In this document: in pieces, positions 1-8,891 of the stretch
Position numbering within the stretch: position 1 is the stretch's first letter
How the letters are laid out: each line of letters opens with the position of its first letter
NCBI RefSeq assembly: GCF_019968605.1
Contig: NZ_CP082966.1
Location: 917,001-981,000 of the forward strand
Length of the DNA stretch: 64,000 nucleotides
Direction: 5' to 3'
Origin: Polaribacter litorisediminis
Lineage (GTDB): Bacteria > Bacteroidota > Bacteroidia > Flavobacteriales > Flavobacteriaceae
Made by a program: the position numbers and the translations under genes
The notes under the pieces: generated by a model
Database searches by the model: none
What the model was told of the DNA's origin: nothing
What the model saw: the letters and a program-made list of their open reading frames with translations, nothing else

Positions 1-614
1 ATAAATAACCCTAATACCTCATACATTCTGTTTTTTGCCAAAAAAGAAGATACGTTATCAGCAAGAAATAACATTAATAAACCACTGATTACAATGGCTA
101 TAGTCATAATTATAAAAGCAGTATTCGTGTTTTCAATTTCACTGGTAAGACCAATTGCCGCTAAAATAGAATCAAAAGAAAAAACTAAATTCATAATCAC
201 AATACTTACAATAGCTGCGTTTGCAGATTTTTTCCCCCTTGTTTCTACCATTTTAGAATTTTCTAAATCTTGAGTAGCAATCATATGCCAAATTTCTTTG
301 ATGGCTGTGTAAATAATAAATCCACCTCCAAAAAGAACAATAATACTATGACCGTTAAAAGCAAATTCAACAACTTCGTCTATTCCGCCAGTTAAAAACG
401 AAAAAGGTTCTTTAAAATAATCAATAATCGAAACCAATAAGAATAATAAAACAATTCTTAATACAATGGCTACTAAAATGCCAACTTTACGAACTCTTTT
501 TTGTTCAATTTCCGGTGCTTTTTTAGATTCTAAAGAAATGTATAATAAGTTGTCAAAACCAAGAACTGCTTGCAATAAAACTAACATTAAGAGCGTAAAG
601 ATGTTTTCTAACAT
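1..614 (-). CDS. TerC family integral membrane protein (partial, 3' end outside window)
   Basis: I translated this strand by hand from the ATG at 614. It reads without a stop to base 1, giving about 204 residues, so the C-terminus lies outside the window. The protein starts MLENIFTLLMLVLLQAVLGFDNLLYIS, with the family's acidic FDN motif inside a membrane segment. A second acidic motif (FSFDSIL) lies near residue 150. Both are typical of TerC/Alx-type proteins, which are implicated in metal ion (Mn2+, tellurite) handling at the inner membrane. At least five hydrophobic segments are visible. A TACCTTTG -7 element lies about 30 bases upstream. The family call is secure; the substrate is not known. 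Confidence 0.9.
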   Translation of the reverse strand, partial: MLENIFTLLMLVLLQAVLGFDNLLYISLESKKAPEIEQKRVRKVGILVAIVLRIVLLFLLVSIIDYFKEPFSFLTGGIDEVVEFAFNGHSIIVLFGGGFIIYTAIKEIWHMIATQDLENSKMVETRGKKSANAAIVSIVIMNLVFSFDSILAAIGLTSEIENTNTAFIIMTIAIVISGLLMLFLADNVSSFLAKNRMYEVLGLF

Positions 615-642
615 TTTTTTTAATTTTTTTTAAAATTGACTC

Positions 643-650
643 CAAAGGTA
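643..650 (-). promoter_or_regulatory. -7 promoter element of the TerC gene
   Basis: The minus strand reads TACCTTTG, matching the Bacteroidetes TAnnTTTG consensus, 29 bases before the TerC start codon. A TTG about 20 bases further upstream (complement of 671-673) is a weak -33 candidate. Confidence 0.45.
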
Positions 651-705
651 TTTTTTCATTCTTTACAAAACAATTTTTATGGATTTAAGTTTGAAATCAT
701 TTTTT

Positions 706-1470
706 CTAGAAGGCCGCTTTCCACAAAACCCGTAAACTCACAAAAGCAATGAGAATAGCAGTTGTCTTTTTAAGCTGAATAGGGGTAAAGTACCGGTTGC
801 TCATTCTACTGCCTATTTGGCCGCCAATAAGAACGGTAATTAATAAAATGGAAGTTAAATTCCAATCAATATAAAAATCAGGATTTGAATACTGACCCAA
901 TAAACCTGAGATTGAATTAACCAAAATAAAAAAACTTGCCGTAGCCGCTATTCTTTTAGGAGTATCCCAATTGGTCAAATGTAATATAGGTGATAAAAAA
1001 ATACCACCTCCAATGCCCACCATTCCAGAAATAAAACCGATAAAACTACCATAAAGGCTATTTTTTAAAGGTTTTGATTTGCTAATTTTTACATCCGAAG
1101 TAATTATTTTTTTAGAGAGCCACATGCTAATGGCTGCAAATAATAAAGTAAAACCTAAAAGAATAAAAAATAACTGCTGATTAATTTTTAAATAACCACC
1201 TAAAAAAGCAAACGGAACACTAAAAAGAACAATAGGGATTATTTTTTTCCAACGGAGTTCTTTTTGTCTGTAAAATAAATATACATTCCCAATCACAACC
1301 ACAATATTACATAATAATGCCGTAGCTCTAATTTGCGAAAAAGCTATTCCGGTAAAAGCTAAAATAGCCAAATAACTGGAGCCGCCTCCAAAACCTACAG
1401 AAGAGTATAGAATTGAAATCACAAAAAAAAGGAAAATTATAAGTCCGTAATCAGTAAATAAAGCTATCAT
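706..1470 (-). CDS. TauE/SafE family sulfite/organosulfonate exporter-like permease
   Basis: This 254-residue polytopic inner-membrane protein has about eight hydrophobic segments. It carries the two internally repeated glycine-rich motifs of the TauE/SafE family: GFGGGS near residue 27 in the first half and GMVGIGGG near residue 150 in the second. Family members export sulfite or sulfoacetate, or move other small anions; the substrate here cannot be told. It lies 91 bases upstream of the TerC gene on the same strand, and co-transcription is possible but not shown. Length is normal for the family. Confidence 0.88.
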   Translation of the reverse strand: MIALFTDYGLIIFLFFVISILYSSVGFGGGSSYLAILAFTGIAFSQIRATALLCNIVVVIGNVYLFYRQKELRWKKIIPIVLFSVPFAFLGGYLKINQQLFFILLGFTLLFAAISMWLSKKIITSDVKISKSKPLKNSLYGSFIGFISGMVGIGGGIFLSPILHLTNWDTPKRIAATASFFILVNSISGLLGQYSNPDFYIDWNLTSILLITVLIGGQIGSRMSNRYFTPIQLKKTTAILIAFVSLRVLWKAAF

Positions 1471-1550
1471 ATAAAGTTTTAAAGGATCTAAAATAATGAA
1501 TACTGTATATTTTGGATAGAATAAAGGTGAATATTTGTATTTATAATGCT

Positions 1551-1580
1551 AAATTAATATATTTATGCAAAATTAATATA
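1551..1580 (+). promoter_or_regulatory. Direct repeat of AAATTAATATA upstream of the zinc-ribbon/HTH gene
   Basis: AAATTAATATA occurs at 1551-1561 and again at 1570-1580, a 19-base period that ends one base before the ATG at 1582. The inverted copy TATATTAATTT lies just after the gene at 2023-2033. The arrangement could be an operator for the neighbouring HTH protein or a relic of element ends. In DNA this AT-rich, chance is also possible. Confidence 0.35.
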
Positions 1581-1581
1581 C

Positions 1582-2001
1582 ATGACTATAGATTTTTGTC
1601 CAAATTGTAATTCGAGCGAGTACATTAAGAGTGGTGTTGTCAATAATAGGCAGCGTTATAAATGTAAAAAATGCAATTATTTTTTTACAGTAAACAAGAT
1701 GGGGAAAAAGATAGATGACTATTATGTAAACAAATCTTTACAATTATATTTAGAGGGATTGACTTACCGAGAGATCGAAAGAATTTTAGGGGTTTCTCAT
1801 GTAAGCATTATGAATTGGGTAAAGAAATACAATATAAAAAGACCTTATAATTCAAAATACCATTCGACTTATAAAATTTTAAATGCAAAAGAATTAGGGA
1901 TTTACTTTAGTAATTCTGAAAATTTAAAAGGGGCAGGAGTGGTTGTTACAGAATTGGGTGATAAGTTTATGCTCATTAAATGGGAACGTTTTAAAGATTA
2001 G
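1582..2001 (+). CDS. Small zinc-ribbon plus helix-turn-helix protein, InsA-like, probably a domesticated regulator
   Basis: This 139-residue protein starts with a four-cysteine zinc ribbon (C6, C9, C28, C31; CPNC...KCKKC) of the kind at the N-terminus of IS1/IS1595-type transposases. A helix-turn-helix follows at about residues 58-82 (LTYREIERILGVSHVSIMNW). The C-terminal 50 residues form no DDE catalytic domain, and no InsB-like frame follows, so it is not a working transposase. No terminal repeats of an insertion sequence were found. It sits directly upstream of the porin/symporter genes, which otherwise have no DNA-binding regulator nearby. A role in controlling them is inference. Confidence 0.7.
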   Translation: MTIDFCPNCNSSEYIKSGVVNNRQRYKCKKCNYFFTVNKMGKKIDDYYVNKSLQLYLEGLTYREIERILGVSHVSIMNWVKKYNIKRPYNSKYHSTYKILNAKELGIYFSNSENLKGAGVVVTELGDKFMLIKWERFKD

Positions 2002-2022
2002 TATATATAATTAACAATAAAA

Positions 2023-2033
2023 TATATTAATTT
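2023..2033 (-). repeat. Inverted copy of the AAATTAATATA element
   Basis: TATATTAATTT here is the reverse complement of the 11-base element found twice upstream of the zinc-ribbon/HTH gene, so the gene is bracketed by the motif. Confidence 0.3.
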
Positions 2034-2108
2034 TTATTTAACAAATTCTTTTTCAGAGTTTAGCAATGCACACAAAATCAATGTTTCACTAACTAAACTT
2101 TTAAATCA

Positions 2109-3356
2109 ATGAGAAAACAAAAATTATTATTGCTAGGACTCATTTTAGTCTCCTTTCAATGGATTAATGCGCAAGGCTCTCCGGACTATACGGGCGGTCT
2201 TAAAGTCAAGTTCAACGAAGATGGCTCTAAATATCTCCGAATTATTTCTTGGGCTCAAGTTCAAGCTAATTATAACACTGATCAAACTTTTGATGGCAAC
2301 GGCAATGAAAACAACGCCTTAAATTTTAATTTACGCCGTGCTCGTGTTTTAATGTTTGCACAAATTAATAAGGATTTTCTAATTTTAACCCATTTTGGTC
2401 TGAATAGTTTAACAGCAGCCAACATGACGCCGATAGGTACTGGAGAAAGATCTCAACTTTTCTTTCATGACGTTTGGTTACAGTATAGTTTAGGCAGTGA
2501 CCACACAGTAGGTGCCGGATTACATTATTTTAATGGTATTTCTAGAGCAAACAATCAAAGCACACTAAACATGCTAACTTTAGATAATTATCGACAAGCT
2601 TGGTCTACCATTGGTTTGTCAGATCAGTTTGCACGTCACTTAGGGATATTTGCAAAAGGAAAGTTTGGTAAATTGCAGTACAGAGTTGCTATTAATGATG
2701 CTAATCAAGCATCTTTAGATGGTAGAACTGCCGTTGCCGGTGGATCGGCTGTTTATAATGGTCGTGCTACATTAGGCTCAAAGGCCGCAGGGAAAACTTT
2801 TGCAGGTTATTTTGATTACAACTTTTTAGACCAGGAATCTAATTTTTTACCTTATAAAGTTGGTTCTTACCTAGGCGGAAAGAAAGTTTTTAATGTAGGA
2901 GCAGGTTTTTTCTTACATCCAGAAGGAGCGGTAATAAATAATGGTACCGATATGGCCCCTAATTTTGTGGGTGAAGATGTATCGATGTTTGCTGTAGATG
3001 CTTTTTATGACGCGCCCATAGGAGATGACGGAAGTGCAATAACCGCTTATGGTGTTTTACAAAGTAATAATTATGGAAGAAACTACAGATTTAGTGCTTA
3101 CGGAACAGGAAACATGATGTATGCACATGTTGGGTATGCATTTAAAGGAGATCTATTAAAAACAAGATATCAACCTTATGTTAGCTACGGAAATCATTCT
3201 TATGATGCTGTAAATGACTCAAGAAATACGCTCGCTTTAGGGATTAACGCATATATGAGTGGGCATAATTCAAAATTAACATTAGAATATAAAAACGAAA
3301 AGTTTGGAGATGTAAATACCAATATCATTGGACTTCAAGCAATGATTTACCTATAA
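2109..3356 (+). CDS. Outer-membrane porin, beta-barrel, OprP/O-like
   Basis: This 415-residue protein has a clear signal peptide (MRKQKLLLLGLILVSFQWINAQ). The rest has alternating polar/aromatic strands typical of a Bacteroidetes porin, including the early FNLRRARVLMFAQ segment seen in phosphate-selective-porin-like proteins. It ends in a hydrophobic beta-strand (LQAMIYL). It begins the set of genes continuing 12 bases later with the symporter small subunit, so it probably passes small carboxylates across the outer membrane to that symporter. Substrate specificity is inferred only from context. Confidence 0.75.
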   Translation: MRKQKLLLLGLILVSFQWINAQGSPDYTGGLKVKFNEDGSKYLRIISWAQVQANYNTDQTFDGNGNENNALNFNLRRARVLMFAQINKDFLILTHFGLNSLTAANMTPIGTGERSQLFFHDVWLQYSLGSDHTVGAGLHYFNGISRANNQSTLNMLTLDNYRQAWSTIGLSDQFARHLGIFAKGKFGKLQYRVAINDANQASLDGRTAVAGGSAVYNGRATLGSKAAGKTFAGYFDYNFLDQESNFLPYKVGSYLGGKKVFNVGAGFFLHPEGAVINNGTDMAPNFVGEDVSMFAVDAFYDAPIGDDGSAITAYGVLQSNNYGRNYRFSAYGTGNMMYAHVGYAFKGDLLKTRYQPYVSYGNHSYDAVNDSRNTLALGINAYMSGHNSKLTLEYKNEKFGDVNTNIIGLQAMIYL

Positions 3357-3368
3357 AAACAAATAATT

Positions 3369-3629
3369 ATGGACAATAAACAACAACATGCAACCGCTTA
3401 TTGGAAAGAAAACATTAAGTATTTAGTTATCTTACTTTCAATCTGGTTTTTAGTATCTTTTGGCTGTGGAATTCTTTTTAGAGAAGCTTTAAATGAATTT
3501 AGATTAGGTGGTTTTAAACTGGGATTCTGGTTTGCTCAACAAGGATCCATTTATGCATTTGTAATTCTTATTATCGTATACATCAGATTGATGAACAAAT
3601 TAGATAAAAAATACGGTTTCGACGAGTAA
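3369..3629 (+). CDS. Sodium/solute symporter small subunit, DUF4212 family
   Basis: This 86-residue protein has two transmembrane segments. Its N-terminal stretch AYWKENIKYLVILLSIWFLV and central GFWFAQQGSI are characteristic of the DUF4212/VC_2704-like small subunit that partners VC_2705-type sodium/solute symporters. The large subunit follows 49 bases downstream. The pair is commonly found with acetyl-CoA synthetase genes, and the same holds here. It acts in the inner membrane as part of the uptake system. Confidence 0.9.
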   Translation: MDNKQQHATAYWKENIKYLVILLSIWFLVSFGCGILFREALNEFRLGGFKLGFWFAQQGSIYAFVILIIVYIRLMNKLDKKYGFDE

Positions 3630-3678
3630 CCATCAACTAAATTAAATTAAATAAAACTAAACTAAAAAATATAATATT

Positions 3679-5448
3679 ATGAGTGTACAATTTTGGACAT
3701 GGTTATTAGTAGGGCTTTCGTTCGCCTTATATTTTGGAATTGCAATTTGGGCAAGAGCAGGCTCAACGAAAGAATTTTATGTTGCCGGTGGTGGGGTTTC
3801 GCCACTAGCAAATGGTATGGCAACAGCTGCCGATTGGATGAGCGCAGCTTCTTTTATTAGTATGGCAGGGATTATCTCTTTTGCCGGCTATGATGGATCT
3901 GTTTACCTGATGGGTTGGACCGGTGGATATGTACTTTTGGCATTACTCTTAGCTCCTTATTTGCGTAAGTTCGGTAAGTTTACAGTACCAGATTTTATTG
4001 GGGATCGGTATTACTCTAACACCGCAAGAACAGTAGCCGTATTTTGTGCTTTAATTGTCTCTTTTACCTATGTTGCAGGTCAAATGAGAGGAGTAGGAAT
4101 TGTCTTTTCTCAATTTTTACAAGTAGATATCAATTTAGGAGTTTTGATTGGTATGACGGTTGTTTTAATCTTTTCCTTATTAGGAGGGATGAAAGGAATC
4201 ACCTATACACAAGTAGCGCAGTACTGTGTTTTAATTTTTGCTTTTATGGTGCCTGCGTTTTTCATTTCATTACAAATGACAGGAAATATCATTCCACAAA
4301 TCGGAATGGGAGGTAAAGTTGAAGGAGGCGCTTTTTTATTGGATAAATTAGATGCACTGCATACTCAGTTAGGTTTTAATGAATACACAAGCGGAACAAA
4401 AAGTACTTGGGATGTTTTTGCGATTACATTAGCGTTAATGACAGGAACTGCTGGTTTACCGCATGTTATTGTGCGTTTCTTTACCGTACCTAAAGTAAAA
4501 GATGCACGTAAATCTGCAGGATATGCATTATTCTTAATTGCTATTTTATATACAACGGCTCCAGCAATCTCGGTGTTTTCTAGAACCAATTTAATTGAAA
4601 CCGTGAGTGAAAAAGAATATTCAGAAATTCCTCAATGGTTTAAAAACTGGGAAGATACAGGCCTAATTTCTTGGACGGATAAAAATGGAGATGGTAAAAT
4701 TCAATATGTTGCAGGAAATGCATTAGATGGCAAGAAACCCGTATTTACCGAAGAGAGAGGTACCTATGGAGAGCGTATGATTTCAAATGCAAGTGTATCT
4801 CAAAAAAACGAATTATATGTCGATAGAGATATAATGGTCTTGGCAAATCCGGAGATTGCAAACCTTCCAAATTGGGTTATTGGATTGGTTGCGGCAGGTG
4901 GACTTGCAGCAGCTTTGTCTACAGCAGCAGGGTTGCTATTAGTAATTTCAACTTCGGTTTCTCACGATTTAATTAAAAAGCAATGGATGCCAGACATTTC
5001 AGATAAAGGAGAATTAAGAGCAGCAAGAATAGCAATCTTTGTCGCTATTTTAATAGCAGGATATTTTGGTATTAATCCACCAGGTTTTGTCGCTGCCGTA
5101 GTTGCATTAGCATTTGGTTTGGCAGCAGCTTCATTTTTTCCTGCAATTATTTTAGGAATTTTTGACAAGCGAATGAATAGTAAAGGTGCTGTTTCTGGTA
5201 TGATTGTCGGTATTGCATTGATGTTATTTTACATGATGAAATTTAAATTAGACATGTTTGGTGGCGGTACAAGTGAAGATTGGTGGTTTGGTACATCACC
5301 AGAAGGTTTTGGTACCATAGCAATGTGTGTAAATATTGTAATTTCTTTTGTAGTTTCAAGAGTAACCGCAGCACCACCGCAAGATGTTCAAGATATGGTA
5401 GAAAGTATTAGAATACCTTCTGGAGCTGGTGAAGCATCAGATCATTAA
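3679..5448 (+). CDS. Sodium/solute symporter large subunit, VC_2705 subfamily (acetate/carboxylate uptake)
   Basis: This 589-residue SLC5-type sodium symporter has about 12-13 membrane segments. It shows the family hallmarks EFYVAGGGVSP near residue 30, ATAADWMSAASFISMAG near residue 50 and RFFTVPKVKDAR near residue 265. A long extracytoplasmic loop (about 310-395) contains DKNGDGKI, resembling a calcium-binding EF-hand loop. With the DUF4212 subunit just upstream it should import a short-chain carboxylate. Acetate or propionate is likely because the acyl-CoA synthetases lie 4 kb downstream. A strong hairpin terminator follows the stop codon. Confidence 0.92.
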   Translation: MSVQFWTWLLVGLSFALYFGIAIWARAGSTKEFYVAGGGVSPLANGMATAADWMSAASFISMAGIISFAGYDGSVYLMGWTGGYVLLALLLAPYLRKFGKFTVPDFIGDRYYSNTARTVAVFCALIVSFTYVAGQMRGVGIVFSQFLQVDINLGVLIGMTVVLIFSLLGGMKGITYTQVAQYCVLIFAFMVPAFFISLQMTGNIIPQIGMGGKVEGGAFLLDKLDALHTQLGFNEYTSGTKSTWDVFAITLALMTGTAGLPHVIVRFFTVPKVKDARKSAGYALFLIAILYTTAPAISVFSRTNLIETVSEKEYSEIPQWFKNWEDTGLISWTDKNGDGKIQYVAGNALDGKKPVFTEERGTYGERMISNASVSQKNELYVDRDIMVLANPEIANLPNWVIGLVAAGGLAAALSTAAGLLLVISTSVSHDLIKKQWMPDISDKGELRAARIAIFVAILIAGYFGINPPGFVAAVVALAFGLAAASFFPAIILGIFDKRMNSKGAVSGMIVGIALMLFYMMKFKLDMFGGGTSEDWWFGTSPEGFGTIAMCVNIVISFVVSRVTAAPPQDVQDMVESIRIPSGAGEASDH

Positions 5449-5497
5449 AAAAAAATAGTTCAATTTCTATTTTAATATATCGTTTTTAATTAATTAT

Positions 5498-5528
5498 AAA
5501 TCAGCATTACAATTCGTAATGCTGATTT
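5498..5528 (+). terminator. Rho-independent terminator after the symporter gene
   Basis: A perfect 13-base stem (5498-5510 with 5516-5528) closes a five-base loop and runs into a T-rich tract. It separates the porin/symporter genes from the kinase genes that follow. Confidence 0.88.
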
Positions 5529-5560
5529 TTTTCATTATTTTTAAAATCTAAAATATTTTC

Positions 5561-5755
5561 ATGAAAAAAAGACACGAACAAAAGTTAATTGTCTTATCCT
5601 TTGCGTTGATTTTGATTTTTAACATACCTCTTATTCTTATCTTTAATTTTGAAGGAGCCGTTTTTGGTTTTCCAACTTTTTATTTTTCAATATTTTCTAT
5701 TTGGTTGATCTCCATTGTTATTTCATATATCGTATTAAAACGTCATTATGAATAA
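5561..5755 (+). CDS. Small two-helix membrane protein preceding the symporter-kinase
   Basis: This 64-residue protein has a basic N-terminus (MKKRHEQK) and two hydrophobic segments at about 10-28 and 38-58. Its last eight bases overlap the start of the symporter-histidine-kinase gene, which implies translational coupling. It resembles the small membrane partners (DUF3311- or DUF4212-like) that accompany SLC5 transporters, but I cannot assign it to a named family. A small subunit of the sensor's transport domain is a reasonable inference. Confidence 0.7.
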   Translation: MKKRHEQKLIVLSFALILIFNIPLILIFNFEGAVFGFPTFYFSIFSIWLISIVISYIVLKRHYE

Positions 5756-8438
5756 TTTTGCCCTAATTATTATCATTATTATCTATTTAGCAGTCTTGTT
5801 TTATATTGCTTTTTTAAGTGAAAAAAAACGACAAAGCAAATGGGTAAATAATCCTTACATCTATACGTTATCTTTAGCTGTTTTTTGTTCTGCATGGACC
5901 TATTATGGAAGTGTTGGTATTGCAGCTAATTCAGGGTTAGATTTTTTACCTATTTATTTAGGACCTGTTATTGCAGCTCCTTTGTGGATTATTGTACTTC
6001 GGAAAATTATTAGAATATCGAAGCAACATAAAATTTCATCGATTGCCGATTTTATTTCTTTGCGATATGGAAACAATCGATTTCTTGGTGCCCTAGTAAC
6101 AGTTATTTGCCTTTTTGGAACCTTGCCTTACATTTCTTTACAATTAAAAGCAGTTTCTGAAACTTTTGAAATCATGTCTGATGAAACGAGTTATGTTTCT
6201 ACCTCTATAATTGATGATTCTACGTTTTATGTAGCATTATTGTTGGCTATATTTGCAGCTTTTTTTGGAACACAAAATACAGATGCATCTGAGAAACATA
6301 AAGGTATTATTGCCACAGTTGCGTTTGAATCGATTTTAAAATTAGTTTTCTTTTTAATTATTGGAGTTTATATTACTTATTATTTATTTGATGGCACCGA
6401 AGCTATTTACAATGAAATTTCAATCGCAGAAAATTTTAAAGAATTAACGACACTGAATGGAATTGAAGATGGTTTTAATTGGTTTTTTTTGACAGCCTTG
6501 TCTTTTATGTCAGTTTTTTTACTACCACGTCAGTTTCAAGTTTCGGTATTAGAAAACAATAGAGAAAAGCACTTAAAGCAAGCAATCTGGTTGTTTCCCT
6601 TGTATTTATTGCTTTTCAATATTTTTGTAATTTTTATAGCTTGGGCAGGTAAAATTACTTTCGGAACTTCTCAAAATGCAGAGTATTACTCTTTATTACT
6701 TCCTTTAAAAAACGGAAATTCATTTTTAGCAACGCTTGTTTTTTTAGGAGGATTCTCTGCTGTCATATCTATGGTAGTCGTTTCTACGTTAGCGTTATCG
6801 ACCATGGTGAGTAATAACTTAATTATTCCCTATGGTTTTTTAGAAAAGTTTATTAAAAATCAACCAGAGAAAAACTCTAAATACATCAAAAACATTCGTC
6901 GTATTTCTATTTTTACAATTATTATATCGGCTTATTTCTTTTATGTTTCATTTTCTAGAGAACTTTCTTTGTATTCTATTGGTTTAATTTCATTTGTTAT
7001 TATTTCGCAATTAGCACCTTCTTTTTTTATTGGATTGTTTTGGAACCGTGGCTCTTCAAAAGCCTCAATTGTAGGAATAATCATAGGCTTCGGTCTTACT
7101 TTTTATACGTTAGTTTTACCATTTACTTTGCAAGCCTATACAGGGTCAGATAGTTTTACGCAATTTGGTTTATTCGGTATTCAGAGTTTAAAGCCATACG
7201 CTTTGTTCGGAATCGATTTTTTAAGTCCGCCGGCGCATGCTTTTTTCTGGAGTATGACTTTTAATGTGATGAGCTACTTAGTATTTTCTTTAGTGTCTAA
7301 AGGAAATTATAGAGAGCGTAATTATGCAGAAATGTTTGTAGATAGTAAGAGTTTTACATCACTTCAAGACAATGTGTTTGTTTGGAAAGGAGAGGCTTAT
7401 GTAACAGATATTAAAAGTGTATTAGTTCGTTTTTTAGGTGAAAAACGTACCAACAGAGCGCTAAAAATATTTTTCACGAAATATAAACTACCGTTAGATA
7501 CTCAATTAGGCGATGCCCGATTAATTAATTTTTCTGAAAAATTACTAACCGGAAGTATTGGTTCTGCATCTGCTAAAATATTAATTGCCAGTGTTGTAAA
7601 AGAAGAACAAATTAGTTTGGTAGAGGTTTTAAAAATTTTAGAGGAATCAAAAGAAAATATTGTTAGTAACAAAGTGTTGTTAGAAAAGTCTCAAGAATTA
7701 TCTCAATTATCATCAAAATTAAAAAATGCAAATAAAGAATTAATCGATAAGGATAAACAAAAAGATGAATTTTTAGATACCGTTGCTCACGAACTAAAAA
7801 CGCCTATTACCGGAATTCGAGCAGCGACAGAATTATTGATGGATGAAGGTGATGACATGCCTCAAGAAATTAAAGCACAATTTTTAAAAAATATTCTTCA
7901 AGATTCAGAACGTTTAGGGCGATTAATTCACAATATTTTAGACTTTGAAAAAATAGAAACAGGAAGATTGAATTTAGATTTACACTATAATGATATCCAA
8001 AAAACGATTAGAAAGGCTGTGGGAAGTATTTCACAAATTGCAGCCAAAAAAGAAGTTAAAATTATCATTAAAAATAGCCATTCTTTTAAAACAAATTACG
8101 ATGAAGATAGGATACTGCAAGTATTTATCAATTTAATATCCAACGCAATTAAGTTTTGTCCACCAAAAAAAGGAAAAATAGAAATAGATTATAAGTTAGG
8201 AAATGAAGTTGTTGAAATTTCTGTAACCGACAATGGTAAAGGAATTCCTGCGGAAGACCATGATTATATTTTTGATAAGTTTTATCAATCAAAACATCAA
8301 AATATTATAAAACCTCAAGGTAGTGGTTTGGGATTAGCCATCACCAAACAAATAGTAGAAAAGCATCATGGTAAAATTTGGGCAAAAAAAGATATAAAAT
8401 ATGGTGCAATACTTGTTTTTACCATACCTTTTAAGTAA
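5748..8438 (+). CDS. CrbS-like hybrid: sodium/solute symporter domain fused to a histidine kinase
   Basis: In this 896-residue protein, residues 1 to about 510 form an SLC5 symporter-like membrane domain. Residues about 525-640 look like the STAC linker. A coiled region at about 640-675 leads to a histidine kinase with H-box VAHELKTPITG (H681), N-box NLISNAIKF, G1 DNGKGIP and G2 GSGLGLAI. This is the architecture of CrbS/CbrA sensors; in Vibrio, CrbS controls acetate use through acs. Here acs lies 2.6 kb downstream, and the response regulator begins 16 bases after the stop. The kinase probably senses external or transported acetate/propionate. Confidence 0.92.
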   Translation: MNNFALIIIIIIYLAVLFYIAFLSEKKRQSKWVNNPYIYTLSLAVFCSAWTYYGSVGIAANSGLDFLPIYLGPVIAAPLWIIVLRKIIRISKQHKISSIADFISLRYGNNRFLGALVTVICLFGTLPYISLQLKAVSETFEIMSDETSYVSTSIIDDSTFYVALLLAIFAAFFGTQNTDASEKHKGIIATVAFESILKLVFFLIIGVYITYYLFDGTEAIYNEISIAENFKELTTLNGIEDGFNWFFLTALSFMSVFLLPRQFQVSVLENNREKHLKQAIWLFPLYLLLFNIFVIFIAWAGKITFGTSQNAEYYSLLLPLKNGNSFLATLVFLGGFSAVISMVVVSTLALSTMVSNNLIIPYGFLEKFIKNQPEKNSKYIKNIRRISIFTIIISAYFFYVSFSRELSLYSIGLISFVIISQLAPSFFIGLFWNRGSSKASIVGIIIGFGLTFYTLVLPFTLQAYTGSDSFTQFGLFGIQSLKPYALFGIDFLSPPAHAFFWSMTFNVMSYLVFSLVSKGNYRERNYAEMFVDSKSFTSLQDNVFVWKGEAYVTDIKSVLVRFLGEKRTNRALKIFFTKYKLPLDTQLGDARLINFSEKLLTGSIGSASAKILIASVVKEEQISLVEVLKILEESKENIVSNKVLLEKSQELSQLSSKLKNANKELIDKDKQKDEFLDTVAHELKTPITGIRAATELLMDEGDDMPQEIKAQFLKNILQDSERLGRLIHNILDFEKIETGRLNLDLHYNDIQKTIRKAVGSISQIAAKKEVKIIIKNSHSFKTNYDEDRILQVFINLISNAIKFCPPKKGKIEIDYKLGNEVVEISVTDNGKGIPAEDHDYIFDKFYQSKHQNIIKPQGSGLGLAITKQIVEKHHGKIWAKKDIKYGAILVFTIPFK

Positions 8439-8454
8439 ATTGTGCCTTTAAAGT

Positions 8455-8820
8455 ATGAGGAGAAAAATTTTAATTGTAGATGACGAGCCAAATATTGTAA
8501 TGTCATTAGAATATATCTTTAAAAAACAAGATTTTGACGTGTTTATAGCACGAGACGGAAGTGAAGCTTTAGAAATATTAAGACATCATACTCCTGATAT
8601 AATTTTGTTAGATATTATGATGCCAAAGGTAGATGGATATCAAACCTTACAATATATAAAAAATACAAACAGTTTAAAAGATACAAAAGTAGTATTTTTA
8701 ACTGCAAAAAATAAGGCTTCAGATATTGAAAAAGGATTAAAACTAGGAGCCGACAAATATTTAACAAAACCTTTTTCAGTAAAAAAAATAGTTTCAGAAA
8801 TATTGGAACTTTTAGCTTAA
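8455..8820 (+). CDS. Single-domain response regulator (CheY-like receiver only)
   Basis: This 121-residue protein is a complete receiver domain and nothing else: acidic pair D9/D10, phosphoacceptor D53 (LLDIMMP), T83 and K105 (TKPF). Coming 16 bases after the symporter-kinase gene, it is the obvious phosphorylation target. Unlike Vibrio CrbR it has no LuxR-type DNA-binding domain, so output must come from protein-protein contact or a further partner. Confidence 0.93.
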   Translation: MRRKILIVDDEPNIVMSLEYIFKKQDFDVFIARDGSEALEILRHHTPDIILLDIMMPKVDGYQTLQYIKNTNSLKDTKVVFLTAKNKASDIEKGLKLGADKYLTKPFSVKKIVSEILELLA

Positions 8821-8891
8821 AGATCGTCTTTACCGCTATTAAATATTGATTTTGTGTGCAAACAAACAATTTTTAATTAAAGTTTAAAGAC

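Noticed and set aside
1582..2001. Active insertion sequence (IS1 family)
   Set aside because: No catalytic InsB-like domain, terminal inverted repeats or target duplication were found; only the DNA-binding half is present.
4044..4316. Alternative-frame protein inside the symporter gene
   Set aside because: It is a shadow of the strongly supported symporter frame, with an unlikely cysteine/phenylalanine-rich composition.
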